64,000 bases of DNA from CAZPKH01 sp964407165 (GCA_964407165.1 CAYOUJ010000004.1:1-64000); one strand, 5' to 3'; shown: positions 6,182 to 15,753, counted from the first letter of the stretch. Translations and numbers: made by a program. Notes: generated by a model from the sequence alone, not told the origin.

Positions 6182-8047
6182 ATGAACGTTCTCAAGCACT
6201 TACTCCTCTATCTGACGCTCTTGTCCGCGACCGCCGCTTCGGCCGTGGTCACCGACCTCCCCGTAAAGACCATCGGCGGCAAGCAGTATTACTACTATGA
6301 AGTCAAGGCAAAAGACTCGCTGTATTCACTGCAGCAGAAACTGGGTATCGACCGCGAAGTGATTACCCGCTACAACCCCTCGGTGGTCGACGGCCTGCAG
6401 GAGTTTCAGACACTCTACTTCCCCGTCGATGCACGTTATGACATCATTACATCGAAGGAGACCGTCACCCACAAAGTTGGCAAAGGTGAGACGCTCTACG
6501 GCATTGCCCACCAATACGACACGACGGTCGACGCACTGATTGAACTCAACCCCTCGGCCAAGGACGGCATCAAGACCGGGCAGGTGCTGGTCATAAAGGA
6601 GCCGGCGGGGCGCGAGAGTGCCCCCACGCTCCCGTCGGAGGGCACCGCCACGACCCCTTCGGGGAAGGTCAGCGGAACATACTACATAATAAAGGAGGGG
6701 GAGACGCTGTATGCCATCGCCAAGGCTCACGGAGTGGAGGTCGACGACATCATCGCCGCCAACCCTGACCTCAGCCCGACGTTCTACAAAGGTGGCCAGC
6801 GCATCATCATCCCCGAACCGGGCACCTCCGACCGCATGCGCATACGCAGCGGCGACGAGCTGCTGACCAACACCAATCCGGAGCCGGAGCCGGTGGCAAC
6901 GGGGCGCGAGGGCGCCCCCCCTCTCCAAGAGGAGAAGACAGACTCCGTGGCCGTCGCCCCGACGCACAAGCCCGCAGGGGTCAGCTTCGCCGTCATACTC
7001 CCCTTCATGCTCAGCGAGACAACGGCGTCGAAGAAGGCCAACCAATACACCGAATTTTACAAAGGGCTGCTGCTCGCCGTAGACACCATGAAGATGGCAG
7101 GGCGCCCAATACGCATCTACGCCTACGACAGCGCCGGCAGCGCCGACACTGTCAAGATGATACTCCGCAGCCCCGAGTTGCTCGACGTGCAGGCCATCAT
7201 AGCCCCTCCCGACGAAGCGCAGCTGGCCCTGGTGGCAGCTTTCGGCGAGGAGAACGACATAATGGTGGTCAACCCATTCGTGATCCGCGACGAGAGCTAC
7301 CGCACCAATCCTAACATGCTGCAGGCCAACGTTCCCAGCGACGTGCTGCAGGCCAAGGCCGTCACCGCCGTCATCAGCAGCTACGGCAACCGCACACCGG
7401 TGCTCCTTCGCCGCTCCGACGGTCCGCAGAGCAAAAAGGAGTTCGTCGAGTCGCTGAAAGAAGCTTACCTCGACGCCGACGCCAACCCCATAATCATCAC
7501 ATACACAGGCTCCCTCACCGCCGCCAACCTGGCCCGCCTCAAGAGCGTCTCCGGCGACTTCATTTTCATCCCATACGAGAGCAAGCAGGAGGAAGTCGAC
7601 AAGATTATGCCCACGCTCGTGGAGTTTCGCGAGAGCCTGGACGATCCCTCGCGCGTGATGCTCCTGGGCTACCCCGAATGGATTACATTCCGCGGCGATT
7701 CCCGAAAAAATATGCTGGCGCTCAACTCCGTCATCTACAGCCGCTTCTATGACAACGTCGAGAGCTGGGAGCAGCAGCTGGCCAACAACCAGTTCCGCTA
7801 TTGGTACGGCAGCCCGACAGAGATTGCAGCCCCGCGCATGGGCTTTCTCGGGCTCGACCTCGGCATGTTCCTCATTCAGGCACTGCGCACCAACGGCGGT
7901 GACTTCGACATGGCCATTCCGGAGTTTAACGGCGTGCAAAACGGCTTCGACTTCGTCCGCCCCGACGGCGCCGAGGGCTACGTCAACGACATGATCTATC
8001 TGGTCAACTACCGCCCCTCCGGCATCGCCGACCGCGAAGACTACTAA
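6182..8047 (+). CDS. LysM-repeat protein with C-terminal periplasmic-binding-like domain
   Basis: 621 residues with a signal peptide (to about residue 21). Three LysM-type peptidoglycan-binding modules follow: a divergent one at about 39-80 (YEVKAKDSLYSLQQKLGI), then HKVGKGETLYGIAHQYDTTV and YIIKEGETLYAIAKAHGVEV. After a linker comes a type 1 periplasmic-binding-protein-like domain (about 265-610; FAVILPFMLSETTASKK then QYTEFYKGLLLAVD). This architecture is common in Bacteroidetes, probably a wall-anchored envelope protein; no ligand is known. Two REP-like repeats sit in the linkers on either side of the third LysM (GRESAPTLPSEG and GREGAPPLQEE). A PorT-like barrel gene follows. Confidence 0.88.
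   Translation: MNVLKHLLLYLTLLSATAASAVVTDLPVKTIGGKQYYYYEVKAKDSLYSLQQKLGIDREVITRYNPSVVDGLQEFQTLYFPVDARYDIITSKETVTHKVGKGETLYGIAHQYDTTVDALIELNPSAKDGIKTGQVLVIKEPAGRESAPTLPSEGTATTPSGKVSGTYYIIKEGETLYAIAKAHGVEVDDIIAANPDLSPTFYKGGQRIIIPEPGTSDRMRIRSGDELLTNTNPEPEPVATGREGAPPLQEEKTDSVAVAPTHKPAGVSFAVILPFMLSETTASKKANQYTEFYKGLLLAVDTMKMAGRPIRIYAYDSAGSADTVKMILRSPELLDVQAIIAPPDEAQLALVAAFGEENDIMVVNPFVIRDESYRTNPNMLQANVPSDVLQAKAVTAVISSYGNRTPVLLRRSDGPQSKKEFVESLKEAYLDADANPIIITYTGSLTAANLARLKSVSGDFIFIPYESKQEEVDKIMPTLVEFRESLDDPSRVMLLGYPEWITFRGDSRKNMLALNSVIYSRFYDNVESWEQQLANNQFRYWYGSPTEIAAPRMGFLGLDLGMFLIQALRTNGGDFDMAIPEFNGVQNGFDFVRPDGAEGYVNDMIYLVNYRPSGIADREDY
6605..6634 (+). repeat. REP-like GC element in LysM linker
   Basis: Diverged copy (GGGGCGCGAGAGTGCCCCC then ACGCTCCC) encoding GRESAPTLP between the second and third LysM modules. 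Confidence 0.75.
6901..6928 (+). repeat. REP-like GC element in linker before the binding domain
   Basis: GGGGCGCGAGGGCGCCCCC then CTCTCC, encoding GREGAPPL in a Pro/Glu-rich linker. Confidence 0.8.
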
Positions 8048-8048
8048 A

Positions 8049-8160
8049 ATGCATAATGCACAATGCATAATGCATAATTATACACCAAATACCTAAATTG
8101 AACGCTAAACAACTAATATTACGCTTATTGTGCATTGTGCATTGTGCATTGTGCATTAAT
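8049..8160. repeat. Inverted arrays of the 7-bp words AATGCAT/ATTGTGC across the PorT-like gene start
   Basis: Left array 8049-8081 (AATGCATAATGCACAATG and so on) and right array 8127-8160 (four ATTGTGC units) are complementary. They flank the start codon, and the right array encodes part of the signal peptide of the next gene. A further copy lies at 19944-19974. Confidence 0.88.
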
Positions 8161-8796
8161 ATAGCGTCGGCGCAGCGCACCTACTCCCCCGAGTTTTACC
8201 TCGGTGGGCACGGCGGCGTCACCCTCTCGCATACGGAGTTTACCCCCGGCATACAGCAGGGGATGCTCATGGGACCCATCGTCGGCATTCAGGCGCGGTA
8301 TATTGAGGAGAGTCACTTCGGCATCATCGCCGAGCTCAACATACAGCAGCGCGGCTGGAAGGAGAAATACGAGGGGCTTGACTTCCAATACTCCCGCCGC
8401 CTCACATACATACAGCTGCCGCTGCTCACCCACATCTTCTTCGGCAACCGCCGCATACGCGGCTACTTCAACGCCGGCCCCGAGGTGTCGTACATGATAG
8501 CCTCCTCAATCTCCTCAAACTTCGACTACACCGACATATCTGCCGTCCCCGGCTACCCGACCACCAACCGTGAGAACGAGCAGCTCGACATGGACATCCA
8601 CAACCGCTTCGACTACGGCATCTCTGCCGGCCTGGGCATGGAGCTGTTCGTCGCCCGCAAACATTCGGTCACCCTCGAAGGCCGCTTCTACTACGGCCTC
8701 GGCAACATATTCCCCTCGGCCAAGAAAGACGTCTTCAGCAGCTCGCGCTGCTGGAGCATCGAGTGCACCCTCGGCTACTGGTTCCGCCTCAAATAA
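8098..8796 (+). CDS. PorT-like outer-membrane beta-barrel protein
   Basis: A protein of about 232 residues whose mature part has the pattern of Bacteroidetes PorT/OMP_b-brl_2 proteins: YLGGHGGVTLSHTEF, GIQARYIEESHFGIIAELNI, LTYIQLPLLTHIFFG, GYFNAGPEVSYMI and a terminal strand ending YWFRLK with an aromatic residue. No ATG precedes the conserved region, so the start is taken as TTG at 8098, which gives a usable signal peptide. That signal peptide (LLCIVHCALCINIASA) is encoded by the ATTGTGC tandem words, so the original start may have been replaced by a repeat. It probably follows the LysM gene in one transcript. Confidence 0.82.
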   Translation: MNAKQLILRLLCIVHCALCINIASAQRTYSPEFYLGGHGGVTLSHTEFTPGIQQGMLMGPIVGIQARYIEESHFGIIAELNIQQRGWKEKYEGLDFQYSRRLTYIQLPLLTHIFFGNRRIRGYFNAGPEVSYMIASSISSNFDYTDISAVPGYPTTNRENEQLDMDIHNRFDYGISAGLGMELFVARKHSVTLEGRFYYGLGNIFPSAKKDVFSSSRCWSIECTLGYWFRLK

Positions 8797-8807
8797 CAAA
8801 CAGACTC

Positions 8808-9263
8808 ATGAACGACGAAAGCAACCTCATATTTTATAATAGTCCCGATGGAAAAGTTCGAGTAGCTTTAATGGCTCGAGACGGACAAGTCTGGATGAGC
8901 CAAAACCAATTAGCTCAACTTTTTGGCACCTCTCAGCAAAACATCAGTCATCATATAGTTAACATCCTGAAAGAGGGTGAGTTAAATAAAGAACAAGTTC
9001 ACAAATATTATTTGTATACTGCTGAACTCAGAGTAAAAGAGCGCAAAGATCTCACTCTGAGATTTTGGAGAAGTAATGTTGATTCTCTTTTGCAATTTCA
9101 AAACAAAAACGTCCTATTAGGCCTTGGCTCAATCTCTCATAAAGAGATGACATCTATTGTTAGAGAAGTTTATGACGCTTTCAATGAGGAAAGGAAACGA
9201 TTTGAAGCATTACAAGCCGACAAGGATGATTTAGATGAACTAACTGACTTGTTTAAAGATTAA
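8808..9263 (+). pseudogene. RhuM-family protein, internally deleted remnant
   Basis: 151 residues from ATG 8808. The N-terminal half matches RhuM-type virulence proteins (VALMARDGQVWMSQNQLAQL, GTSQQNISHHIVNILKEGEL) and the C-terminal half matches their end (FWRSNVDSLLQFQNKNVL, GSISHKEMTSIV, then an acidic tail). From memory the family is about 330 residues; here the central part is missing, the join falling near YTAELRVKERKDLTLRFW. The reading frame is open throughout, so a short product may still be made. Base composition is clearly more AT-rich than its neighbours, suggesting horizontal origin. Activity of the remnant is unlikely but not excluded. Confidence 0.7.
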
Positions 9264-9289
9264 CTCCCATCCATACCTCTTCCCTCGCT

Positions 9290-9317
9290 TTATCCGGTTA
9301 GCCGATTAACCGGTTAA
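9290..9317. repeat. Octamer-word repeat (ATCCGGTT / AGCCGATT / AACCGGTT)
   Basis: Three and a half 8-bp words, the middle ones self-complementary, between the RhuM remnant and the first BspA-type gene. Same family as the array at 6016-6073. Confidence 0.75.
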
Positions 9318-9379
9318 AGACCAAACTATTAATACTTCAAGTTTATATACGGTTTATATTTTTATTCACTAATTTGCTT

Positions 9380-12300
9380 ATGAAAAGACAGTTACAGCTC
9401 TTAGCCGTGCTCATGCTCGCATTGTGCAGCCTGGGCGCACGCGCTGCCACGACCTACGACTTCGAGGTCGACGGCCAGTACTTCAAGATCCTCTCGGCAG
9501 ATGACAAGACCGTGGCCTTCTCGCGCAACACCTCCGCCGCCTACTCCGGCGACATCGTCATCCCCGCCTCCGTCACCTACGACGGCGTGACATACACCGT
9601 CACAGAGATCTACGACCAGTGCTGGTACGGCAACTCCAACGTCACCTCCGTGACCATGCCCAACACCATCGTCAAGATGGGCTATCGCGTGGGCCACGCC
9701 GCAAACGGCATGACATCCATAACCCTCTCGCCCAACATCACCGAGATCGGCGAGTGGGCCTTCCGCTCCAACACCAAGCTCACCGAGCTGACCCTCCCCG
9801 AGGAGCTCCGCGCCATCTCAACCTATATGGTCGGTTACTGCTCAAACATCACCGAGATGGTCATCCCCGACAAGGTAGAGTACATCGGCACCCAGGCCTT
9901 CGCCGGCTGCTCAAAGATGCACAAGGTGACCATCGGCGCCGCCGTCGACTCAATCTATGAAAAGGCGTTCTACAACCTCTCAAAGATGGACACCCTCATA
10001 GTCCGCGCCACCACCCCTCCCGGTGTCGGCACCGACGCACTGACCAAGATCAGCCGCACCGACTGCATACTCTACGTCCCCGAGGCCTCCATGGCTCTCT
10101 ACTCGTCGACCGCTCCCTGGAGCGAGTTTGAGAACCTACGCGCCTACGACTCCTCCGCCAGCGGCGACGAGGAATACTTCACCGTGGCCGGCGTGACATA
10201 CCACGTCACTGACAAGGCCAACTCTGTAGTCGAGGTTTACAAGTCGGCCGAAGAGCCTTACGCCGGCACAGTAGTCATACGCAACAGCGTCAACTACGCA
10301 GACAAGGACTATTCCGTCACCGCCGTGGCCGACAGCGCGTTCTACGGCTGCTCCACCCTCGCCAGCCTCACCCTCCCCTCCGCCATCGCCAACATCGGCA
10401 ACTACGCCTTCAACGGCTGCTCGGCCCTGACCAATTTCGTAGTCCTCGCCGTCACGCCCCCCGCGCTCGGCACCGACGCCCTGACCGGCATCGACAAGAC
10501 CGCATGCACACTCTACGTGCCCGAGAGCAGCGTCAGCGCTTACAAGGGCGCCGACATCTGGAAGGAGTTTAACAACTACTTCATCTATGTCAGCGAGTTC
10601 GTCGCCGACGGCATCAAATACTACGTCAACGACATCGTCGCCCACACCGTCACCGTGGAGGCCAACAACTACGAGGGCGCCGTCATCATCCCCGACGAGG
10701 TCGACTACCAGGGATTCAAGTTCACCTGCACCGAGATTGGCTCCAAGGCATTCTACGCCCGCTATAACATGACCGAGCTGCGGCTGCCCTCCACCCTCAA
10801 GGTCATCGGCAGCCAGGCCTTCGCATCCATGCAGGGCATCGACGAGATCAACGTTCCCGAGGGCGTCACCACCCTCGGCTCCGAAGCCTTCGACGGCTGT
10901 AAGATGAAGCGCATCACCCTGCCCAAGGAGTCGCTCACCTCGTTCGGTTCAAACATGTTCTACGCCTGCTACAACCTTGAGGGCGTAGCGCTGCCCGGCT
11001 CCATCAAGGCCATCCCCGCCAGCACCTTCTACGGCGCAAACATCCAGTGGATTGAGATCGGCGAGGGCATCGAGAGCATCGGCACCTACGCCTTCATGGG
11101 CTGCGACATGGGCAGCGTCACCCTCCCCAACTCCTGCACCACCCTGTCGGAGAACGCATTCTACGCCTGCAACGGCCTGTCGTCGTTCTACACCGGCACC
11201 GGCCTGAAATCGGTCGGCAGCTCCGCATTCTACGGCTGCTCCAACCTCACCAAGGTGTTCATACAGACCGCCGAAGAGCCCGAGGGATTCCCCGACAACC
11301 TCTATCTCAGCTCCGGCATGAGCCGCACCTCGTATGTGCCTAACAGCAGCTACACCGGCGCCAACTACGGCAACATCCGCGTCAACGCCAACGTCACCGA
11401 CATCAAGGCTGTCGACGGCGTGCGCTACATCGTCAGCGCCGCCGACGCATCCAAGGTCGAGGCCGTCGACGCCACCTACGCCGAGGCCGACACCGTAGCC
11501 GTCGTCACCGACGCCGTCACTATCGATGGCAAGAGCTACACCGTCAGCCGCATAGCCTCCGACCTGAGCGCCACCAACTTCTTCCTGCGCCGCCTCGACT
11601 ACCGCGCCACCGCCTTCCCCGCCGTGGCCGACGGCATGGCATACTCGTGCAAGAACCTCTCCGAGGTCAACCTCTGCGAGGGCGTCACCTCCATCGGCGC
11701 CGACGCCTTCGCCTACAGCGGCGTGCAGCAGATAACCTTCCCCTCAACCCTCAAGACCATCGGCTCGCAGGCATTCTTCCGCGGCAGCCTCACCAGCGTC
11801 ACCATCCCCGCTTCCGTCACCTCGCTGGCCAACGGCGCGCTGACGCACAACGCCTCGCTGACCGACGTAGTCTTTGAGGACGGCTCAGACAACCTCTCAA
11901 TCGGCGTGTACGTCACCATGTTCGGCACTTGGCCCATGTTCAACGGCTGCCCCGTGGAGCGTGCCACTATCGGCCGAAACCTCTCCTACACCAAGACCGC
12001 CGCGCAGGGCTACTCACCCTTCTACAACGACTCCACCCTCGTCGAGGTCGTCCTCACCGACGTCCCCACCGAGGTCTACAACTATATGTTCCTCGACTGC
12101 AAGAGCCTCGAGCGCGTCACCCTCGGCAAGAACATCGCCAAGATAGGCACCAAGGCCTTCGGCGGCTGCGTCGCCGTTGACTCCATCTACAGCGCCGCCA
12201 CCACCCCGGCCACCGTCACCTCCGGCGCCTTCGCCTCCATCGACAAGACCGCCTGCACACTCTACGTGCCCCGCGCAGCCGTCAAGAAGTATGCCGCAGC

Positions 12301-12778
12301 CGCCGAGTGGAAAGACTTCTTCATCCAGGGCGTGGGCGACTATATCGCGGTCTACCTCCGCGGCGACTTCAACAGCTGGGGCGCCACCGACGCCTACAAG
12401 TTCTCTACCGACGACGGCGTGGAGTACGTCATCAAGGGCGTGACCATCCCCCAGGGCGACGAGTTTAAGATCGGCGACGCCGACTGGAGCGAGGTCGACT
12501 ACGGCGGCGCCACCGACATCGTCATCGGCTCGATACCCCTGCGCTTCCAGGGCGGCAACTGCACCACCGCCGGCACTTTCGTCGGCGACATCACCTTCAA
12601 CCTCGACACCTTCCTGGCCACCTTCACCGGCGAGATGAGCGGCGTCGAAGGCATCTCGGTCGACTCAGAGGGCGCAGTGGAGTACTATAACCTCCAGGGC
12701 GTGCGCGTAGAGCGTCCCACTACGGGCGTCTACATCCGCCGCACCGCCACCTCCGCCTCCAAAGTCTACATCAAGTAA
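9380..12778 (+). CDS. BspA-type leucine-rich repeat surface protein with starch-binding-like module
   Basis: 1132 residues. A signal peptide (to about 24) is followed by TTYDFEVDGQYFKIL, the head shared with the two BspA-type proteins encoded downstream. Many LRR_5 repeats follow, with the pattern ITEIGEWAFRSNTKLTELTL. Recurrent spacers of the type SAATTPATVTSGAFASIDKT and CTLYVP close repeat blocks. Near 990-1095 a compact domain (VYLRGDFNSWGATDAYKF) resembles CBM48/SusE-like starch-binding folds. The tail EYYNLQGVRVE then GVYIRR and KVYIK resembles short Bacteroidetes sorting ends. I chose ATG 9380 over an upstream TTG. BspA proteins bind host or cell surfaces; the ligand here is unknown. 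Confidence 0.88.
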   Translation: MKRQLQLLAVLMLALCSLGARAATTYDFEVDGQYFKILSADDKTVAFSRNTSAAYSGDIVIPASVTYDGVTYTVTEIYDQCWYGNSNVTSVTMPNTIVKMGYRVGHAANGMTSITLSPNITEIGEWAFRSNTKLTELTLPEELRAISTYMVGYCSNITEMVIPDKVEYIGTQAFAGCSKMHKVTIGAAVDSIYEKAFYNLSKMDTLIVRATTPPGVGTDALTKISRTDCILYVPEASMALYSSTAPWSEFENLRAYDSSASGDEEYFTVAGVTYHVTDKANSVVEVYKSAEEPYAGTVVIRNSVNYADKDYSVTAVADSAFYGCSTLASLTLPSAIANIGNYAFNGCSALTNFVVLAVTPPALGTDALTGIDKTACTLYVPESSVSAYKGADIWKEFNNYFIYVSEFVADGIKYYVNDIVAHTVTVEANNYEGAVIIPDEVDYQGFKFTCTEIGSKAFYARYNMTELRLPSTLKVIGSQAFASMQGIDEINVPEGVTTLGSEAFDGCKMKRITLPKESLTSFGSNMFYACYNLEGVALPGSIKAIPASTFYGANIQWIEIGEGIESIGTYAFMGCDMGSVTLPNSCTTLSENAFYACNGLSSFYTGTGLKSVGSSAFYGCSNLTKVFIQTAEEPEGFPDNLYLSSGMSRTSYVPNSSYTGANYGNIRVNANVTDIKAVDGVRYIVSAADASKVEAVDATYAEADTVAVVTDAVTIDGKSYTVSRIASDLSATNFFLRRLDYRATAFPAVADGMAYSCKNLSEVNLCEGVTSIGADAFAYSGVQQITFPSTLKTIGSQAFFRGSLTSVTIPASVTSLANGALTHNASLTDVVFEDGSDNLSIGVYVTMFGTWPMFNGCPVERATIGRNLSYTKTAAQGYSPFYNDSTLVEVVLTDVPTEVYNYMFLDCKSLERVTLGKNIAKIGTKAFGGCVAVDSIYSAATTPATVTSGAFASIDKTACTLYVPRAAVKKYAAAAEWKDFFIQGVGDYIAVYLRGDFNSWGATDAYKFSTDDGVEYVIKGVTIPQGDEFKIGDADWSEVDYGGATDIVIGSIPLRFQGGNCTTAGTFVGDITFNLDTFLATFTGEMSGVEGISVDSEGAVEYYNLQGVRVERPTTGVYIRRTATSASKVYIK

Positions 12779-12817
12779 GGAGGGCGGAGTCCCGGTCGCA
12801 CCTCCCAGCCTTGACCA

Positions 12818-12881
12818 ACAACAGATTTCACGGATTACACAGATTCATTTTTGATCTGTGTAATCCGTGAAATCCGTTGTT
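12818..12881. terminator. Bidirectional hairpin of the CAGATTTCACGGATTAC repeat family
   Basis: Arms of about 27 bp (12818-12844 and 12854-12881) with near-perfect pairing lie between two convergent BspA-type genes. A second GC-rich hairpin, GCGACGCG-CCCC-CGCGTCGC at 12907-12926, follows. Just before it, 12779-12807 is a diverged copy of the GGAGGGCGG repeat found at 34.5-35 kb. Confidence 0.8.
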
Positions 12882-12930
12882 TTAGCCTCGCGGCGCTTTT
12901 TGGGAGCGACGCGCCCCCGCGTCGCCGCCG

Positions 12931-15441
12931 TTACTGTATCAGCATCTTCTTGCCGTTGACTATATAGAGGCCTTTGGGGAGGCGGTTGACGGCCTCGGCG
13001 TCCTCGGTGTTGAGAACCAGCACACCCTGCAGGTTATAGACCATGAATGTGACCGGCATTTGATCGTCGATAACATCCTCAACGCCGGAATCCTCAACCA
13101 CTTTTATGTAACGAGACAATTTGTTTGAATTTGAGAAATTATAAAATCCCATTTCGTTCTTGTTACATTCAATGCTGAAGTAAAGACGCGTGTTCCCTTC
13201 CTTTACACCTGTGGCATACCAGTGGGGGTCGCTACCAGTTTTGTCTTTTACGGAAAGGGTGAAATAGCCCTCGTCAAAAGTGGTTGTGAAAGAACACCAC
13301 AAGTCTGCTTGATATGTAATGCCAAGATCTACTGTTTGTCCTATGGGCACCCTGATAGTTACGCTCGAATTCCAAGATAGATGTGTGCTCGTCGGTTCAA
13401 CAGTGACGTAAGCTCGTGATTCACCTACAGTCACATTCGGATTGGTGCCCTTCGACTTGAGGTTGAAGATGTACTTGCCTGCGTACATCACTCGGTCAGA
13501 GTTTGTATTAACATATTTACCGGCATAGTCTCCGCCCGTTATGGTAGCCACATGGTTGCTGTAACGGTTGTCTCCATCGAGAAACCAAAGCTCAAGGTAG
13601 AAATCATCGGCACTGTACGGACCGCTTATTTCAGGCACATAGTTGAAATACACATCATTGGTGCTTATGCTCATGTCCTTATAGGTCACAGTGCTTTTGG
13701 TGTTGGCAAAGCCGACGCTAATCGGTTTGATTGTAAGCTTGCCGTTTTGATATGTAAAGTTGTAATTGTCAGCCGAACCTCCTGACACTGTAATGGCGTA
13801 TGTACCCGCATTTGAATCCTTTGTTGTAGTACATTGGGCGGTAGGTAGCGTCTTTAGGGCCGATTTGCCTTCTCCATTAACGAAACCGCTATAACTTATG
13901 GTAAACGTTGGGTTTTCTTCACCATAATACCGTTCATAGCTGTCAGCGGTGACTGTAAGGTCTCGTTTGGTGACTGTGAGCGTTCCGGGGACATAGGTTG
14001 TCACCTCATAATTTGTTGCCTCGCCGCCCGCCGCTGTCACTGCATAGGTGCCTGCACTGCTGGTCTTTGTAACAGAGGTGCTAAACGTCGGCTTGATGGT
14101 CCATGTTGGCTCTGTTTCACCGTTCTTCAAGCCGGTGTACGTCATGCTGAACGTCGGATTTGCATCACCATACTGCTTTGTCGCTTCTGCCACGTTAACA
14201 GTTATGGGAGCTTTAACGACCGTGAGAGTTCCGTACTTATAGGTTATGTCGTAGTTCGTCGCATTGAGTGAAGCCAGTATCCTGTAGGTGCCGACTTTGC
14301 TCAGTCTGGTTGCCTCACATTCGTATGTCGGCGTCGAGCCAATGTTCTGCTCGTTCTCACCGTTGACGAAACCTGACATCACACATGTGAACTCTGGATT
14401 GGCGTCTCCATACTCCTTTTGTGTGTCGTTGACAGTGAGTGTTAGCGGAGCCTTGCTGATGGTGTAGGAGTATGGTATTTCTACGGTGAAGTTGACGCCG
14501 TTTGAATATGTGGCCTTCAGATTTTGCGTGTACGAGCCGGCATTGACCTGTGTCTTGCATTCAGCCTCGGCAATCTCACACTTATATGCTTTCAGGTTGT
14601 TGGTCCACTCGATAGTGTGTATTGACCCTGAATACGGATAACTATTCTCAGGGAAAGTAAGATAGGCTTTACCAAAGCCGTAATTAGCAACAGAGGGCAC
14701 ATAAACTTCAAGCGCAGAATGGGCGTTGGCAAAGGTTGAAAGTGACAATCCCGTAGGAACCGTTGCCGACGTGCAAAACACCTCCATCAGATAGCTGCAT
14801 TTGCTAAAAGCTTCCGTGTTCACGGTCTTTACGCCACTCCCTAAAACCACATATCCTAAACTCGAACCGTAAAAGGCTCGTTTCCCGATTTGAGTTACTG
14901 ATGCTGGGAGATAGACGTATTTTAGTGATGTATTAGCAAAAGCAGCAACACCGATTGTCTGCACAGAAGATGGTATCTCGATTGATTCTATTTTACAACA
15001 CTGAAACGCCCTTTCGTCTATATACCGTATGCTCGTAGGCAAACTCACGGAAGTTACGGCAGTTGACAATGCGCTGAACACGGGTTCGTCAACTATTTTA
15101 GTTTCGGAAACATCACAACCGAATGCCGTTTTGCCTATTCCGACTACTGTAAATGTGCGGTTTTGATAATTTACAGTGGACGGTATACTTACATGTCCGG
15201 TATATGGCGTGGTATTACCCGAAAAAGTACCAAAATAAGACTTGCCATTGACATATTTTTCGGTAAATTGACTGTATGTCACCTCCACCTCCAGGTCTGA
15301 CATAGAGGTGATGGTGTAGTAGATGCCGTCGACCTCGAAGTCGTAGGCGTGCACTGCGAGGGAGACCAGGCTCAGGAGCATGGCCACCAACATCTTCATG
15401 CCGACAGTCACGCCGCGTACGATTTTTTGCTTTTGTTTCAT
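12931..15441 (-). CDS. BspA-type surface protein with MBG-like repeats
   Basis: 836 residues with a signal peptide ending around AVHA. Domains in order: the shared head YDFEVDGIYYTITSM; LRR_5 repeats to about residue 250 (LPTSIRYIDERAFQCCKIES is typical); then four MBG-type beta domains of about 75 residues carrying the motif KQYGDANPTFSMTYTGLKNG; an unassigned beta-rich region; and the tail VYNLQGVLVLNTEDAEAVN then LPKGLYIVNGKK. The tail is nearly identical in DNA to that of the gene at 15754. MBG domains are extracellular stalks, so this looks like an LRR head on a beta stalk. Its ATG overlaps the stop of the small upstream gene (ATGA). Confidence 0.88.
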   Translation of the reverse strand: MKQKQKIVRGVTVGMKMLVAMLLSLVSLAVHAYDFEVDGIYYTITSMSDLEVEVTYSQFTEKYVNGKSYFGTFSGNTTPYTGHVSIPSTVNYQNRTFTVVGIGKTAFGCDVSETKIVDEPVFSALSTAVTSVSLPTSIRYIDERAFQCCKIESIEIPSSVQTIGVAAFANTSLKYVYLPASVTQIGKRAFYGSSLGYVVLGSGVKTVNTEAFSKCSYLMEVFCTSATVPTGLSLSTFANAHSALEVYVPSVANYGFGKAYLTFPENSYPYSGSIHTIEWTNNLKAYKCEIAEAECKTQVNAGSYTQNLKATYSNGVNFTVEIPYSYTISKAPLTLTVNDTQKEYGDANPEFTCVMSGFVNGENEQNIGSTPTYECEATRLSKVGTYRILASLNATNYDITYKYGTLTVVKAPITVNVAEATKQYGDANPTFSMTYTGLKNGETEPTWTIKPTFSTSVTKTSSAGTYAVTAAGGEATNYEVTTYVPGTLTVTKRDLTVTADSYERYYGEENPTFTISYSGFVNGEGKSALKTLPTAQCTTTKDSNAGTYAITVSGGSADNYNFTYQNGKLTIKPISVGFANTKSTVTYKDMSISTNDVYFNYVPEISGPYSADDFYLELWFLDGDNRYSNHVATITGGDYAGKYVNTNSDRVMYAGKYIFNLKSKGTNPNVTVGESRAYVTVEPTSTHLSWNSSVTIRVPIGQTVDLGITYQADLWCSFTTTFDEGYFTLSVKDKTGSDPHWYATGVKEGNTRLYFSIECNKNEMGFYNFSNSNKLSRYIKVVEDSGVEDVIDDQMPVTFMVYNLQGVLVLNTEDAEAVNRLPKGLYIVNGKKMLIQ

Positions 15442-15656
15442 GTTCGATATTGTTTCTTAAGAATTTGCATCGTCTGTTGATGAAGGCTGCGTGATACATC
15501 TATAAGCTCCCACAACGCCTTTATTGGGATTTTGCAATCAAAGGTTATATTCGCATAAATGGATTTATCCAAAAGGATGATGTTATTTCCCTCTCTTCTG
15601 ATTCTGCCATGAGCAATGGCATTTCGGATCCTCTTTGTCATCCTTTGATAATCCAT
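15438..15656 (-). CDS. Small unknown protein, resembles a HEPN C-terminal fragment
   Basis: 72 residues beginning MDYQRMTKRIRNAIAHGRIR and continuing ILLDKSIYANITFDCKIPIKALWELID. The R-N-x-x-A-H-G-R segment recalls the R-x4-H motif of HEPN nucleases, and the short length suggests the tail end of a longer protein. I do not recognise it firmly. Its stop overlaps the start codon of the following BspA-type gene (ATGA), so it may be translationally coupled to it. It could be a remnant of a mobile or defence gene or a genuine small protein. Confidence 0.45.
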   Translation of the reverse strand: MDYQRMTKRIRNAIAHGRIRREGNNIILLDKSIYANITFDCKIPIKALWELIDVSRSLHQQTMQILKKQYRT

Positions 15657-15753
15657 GCGCTTCTTTACTCATATTCGGAGGATGGTTCGCTGCGAGCATC
15701 GAGCTCGCAGCGAACACTATATTAAGGGGAATTTATAGAACTTCCCTTAAAAG

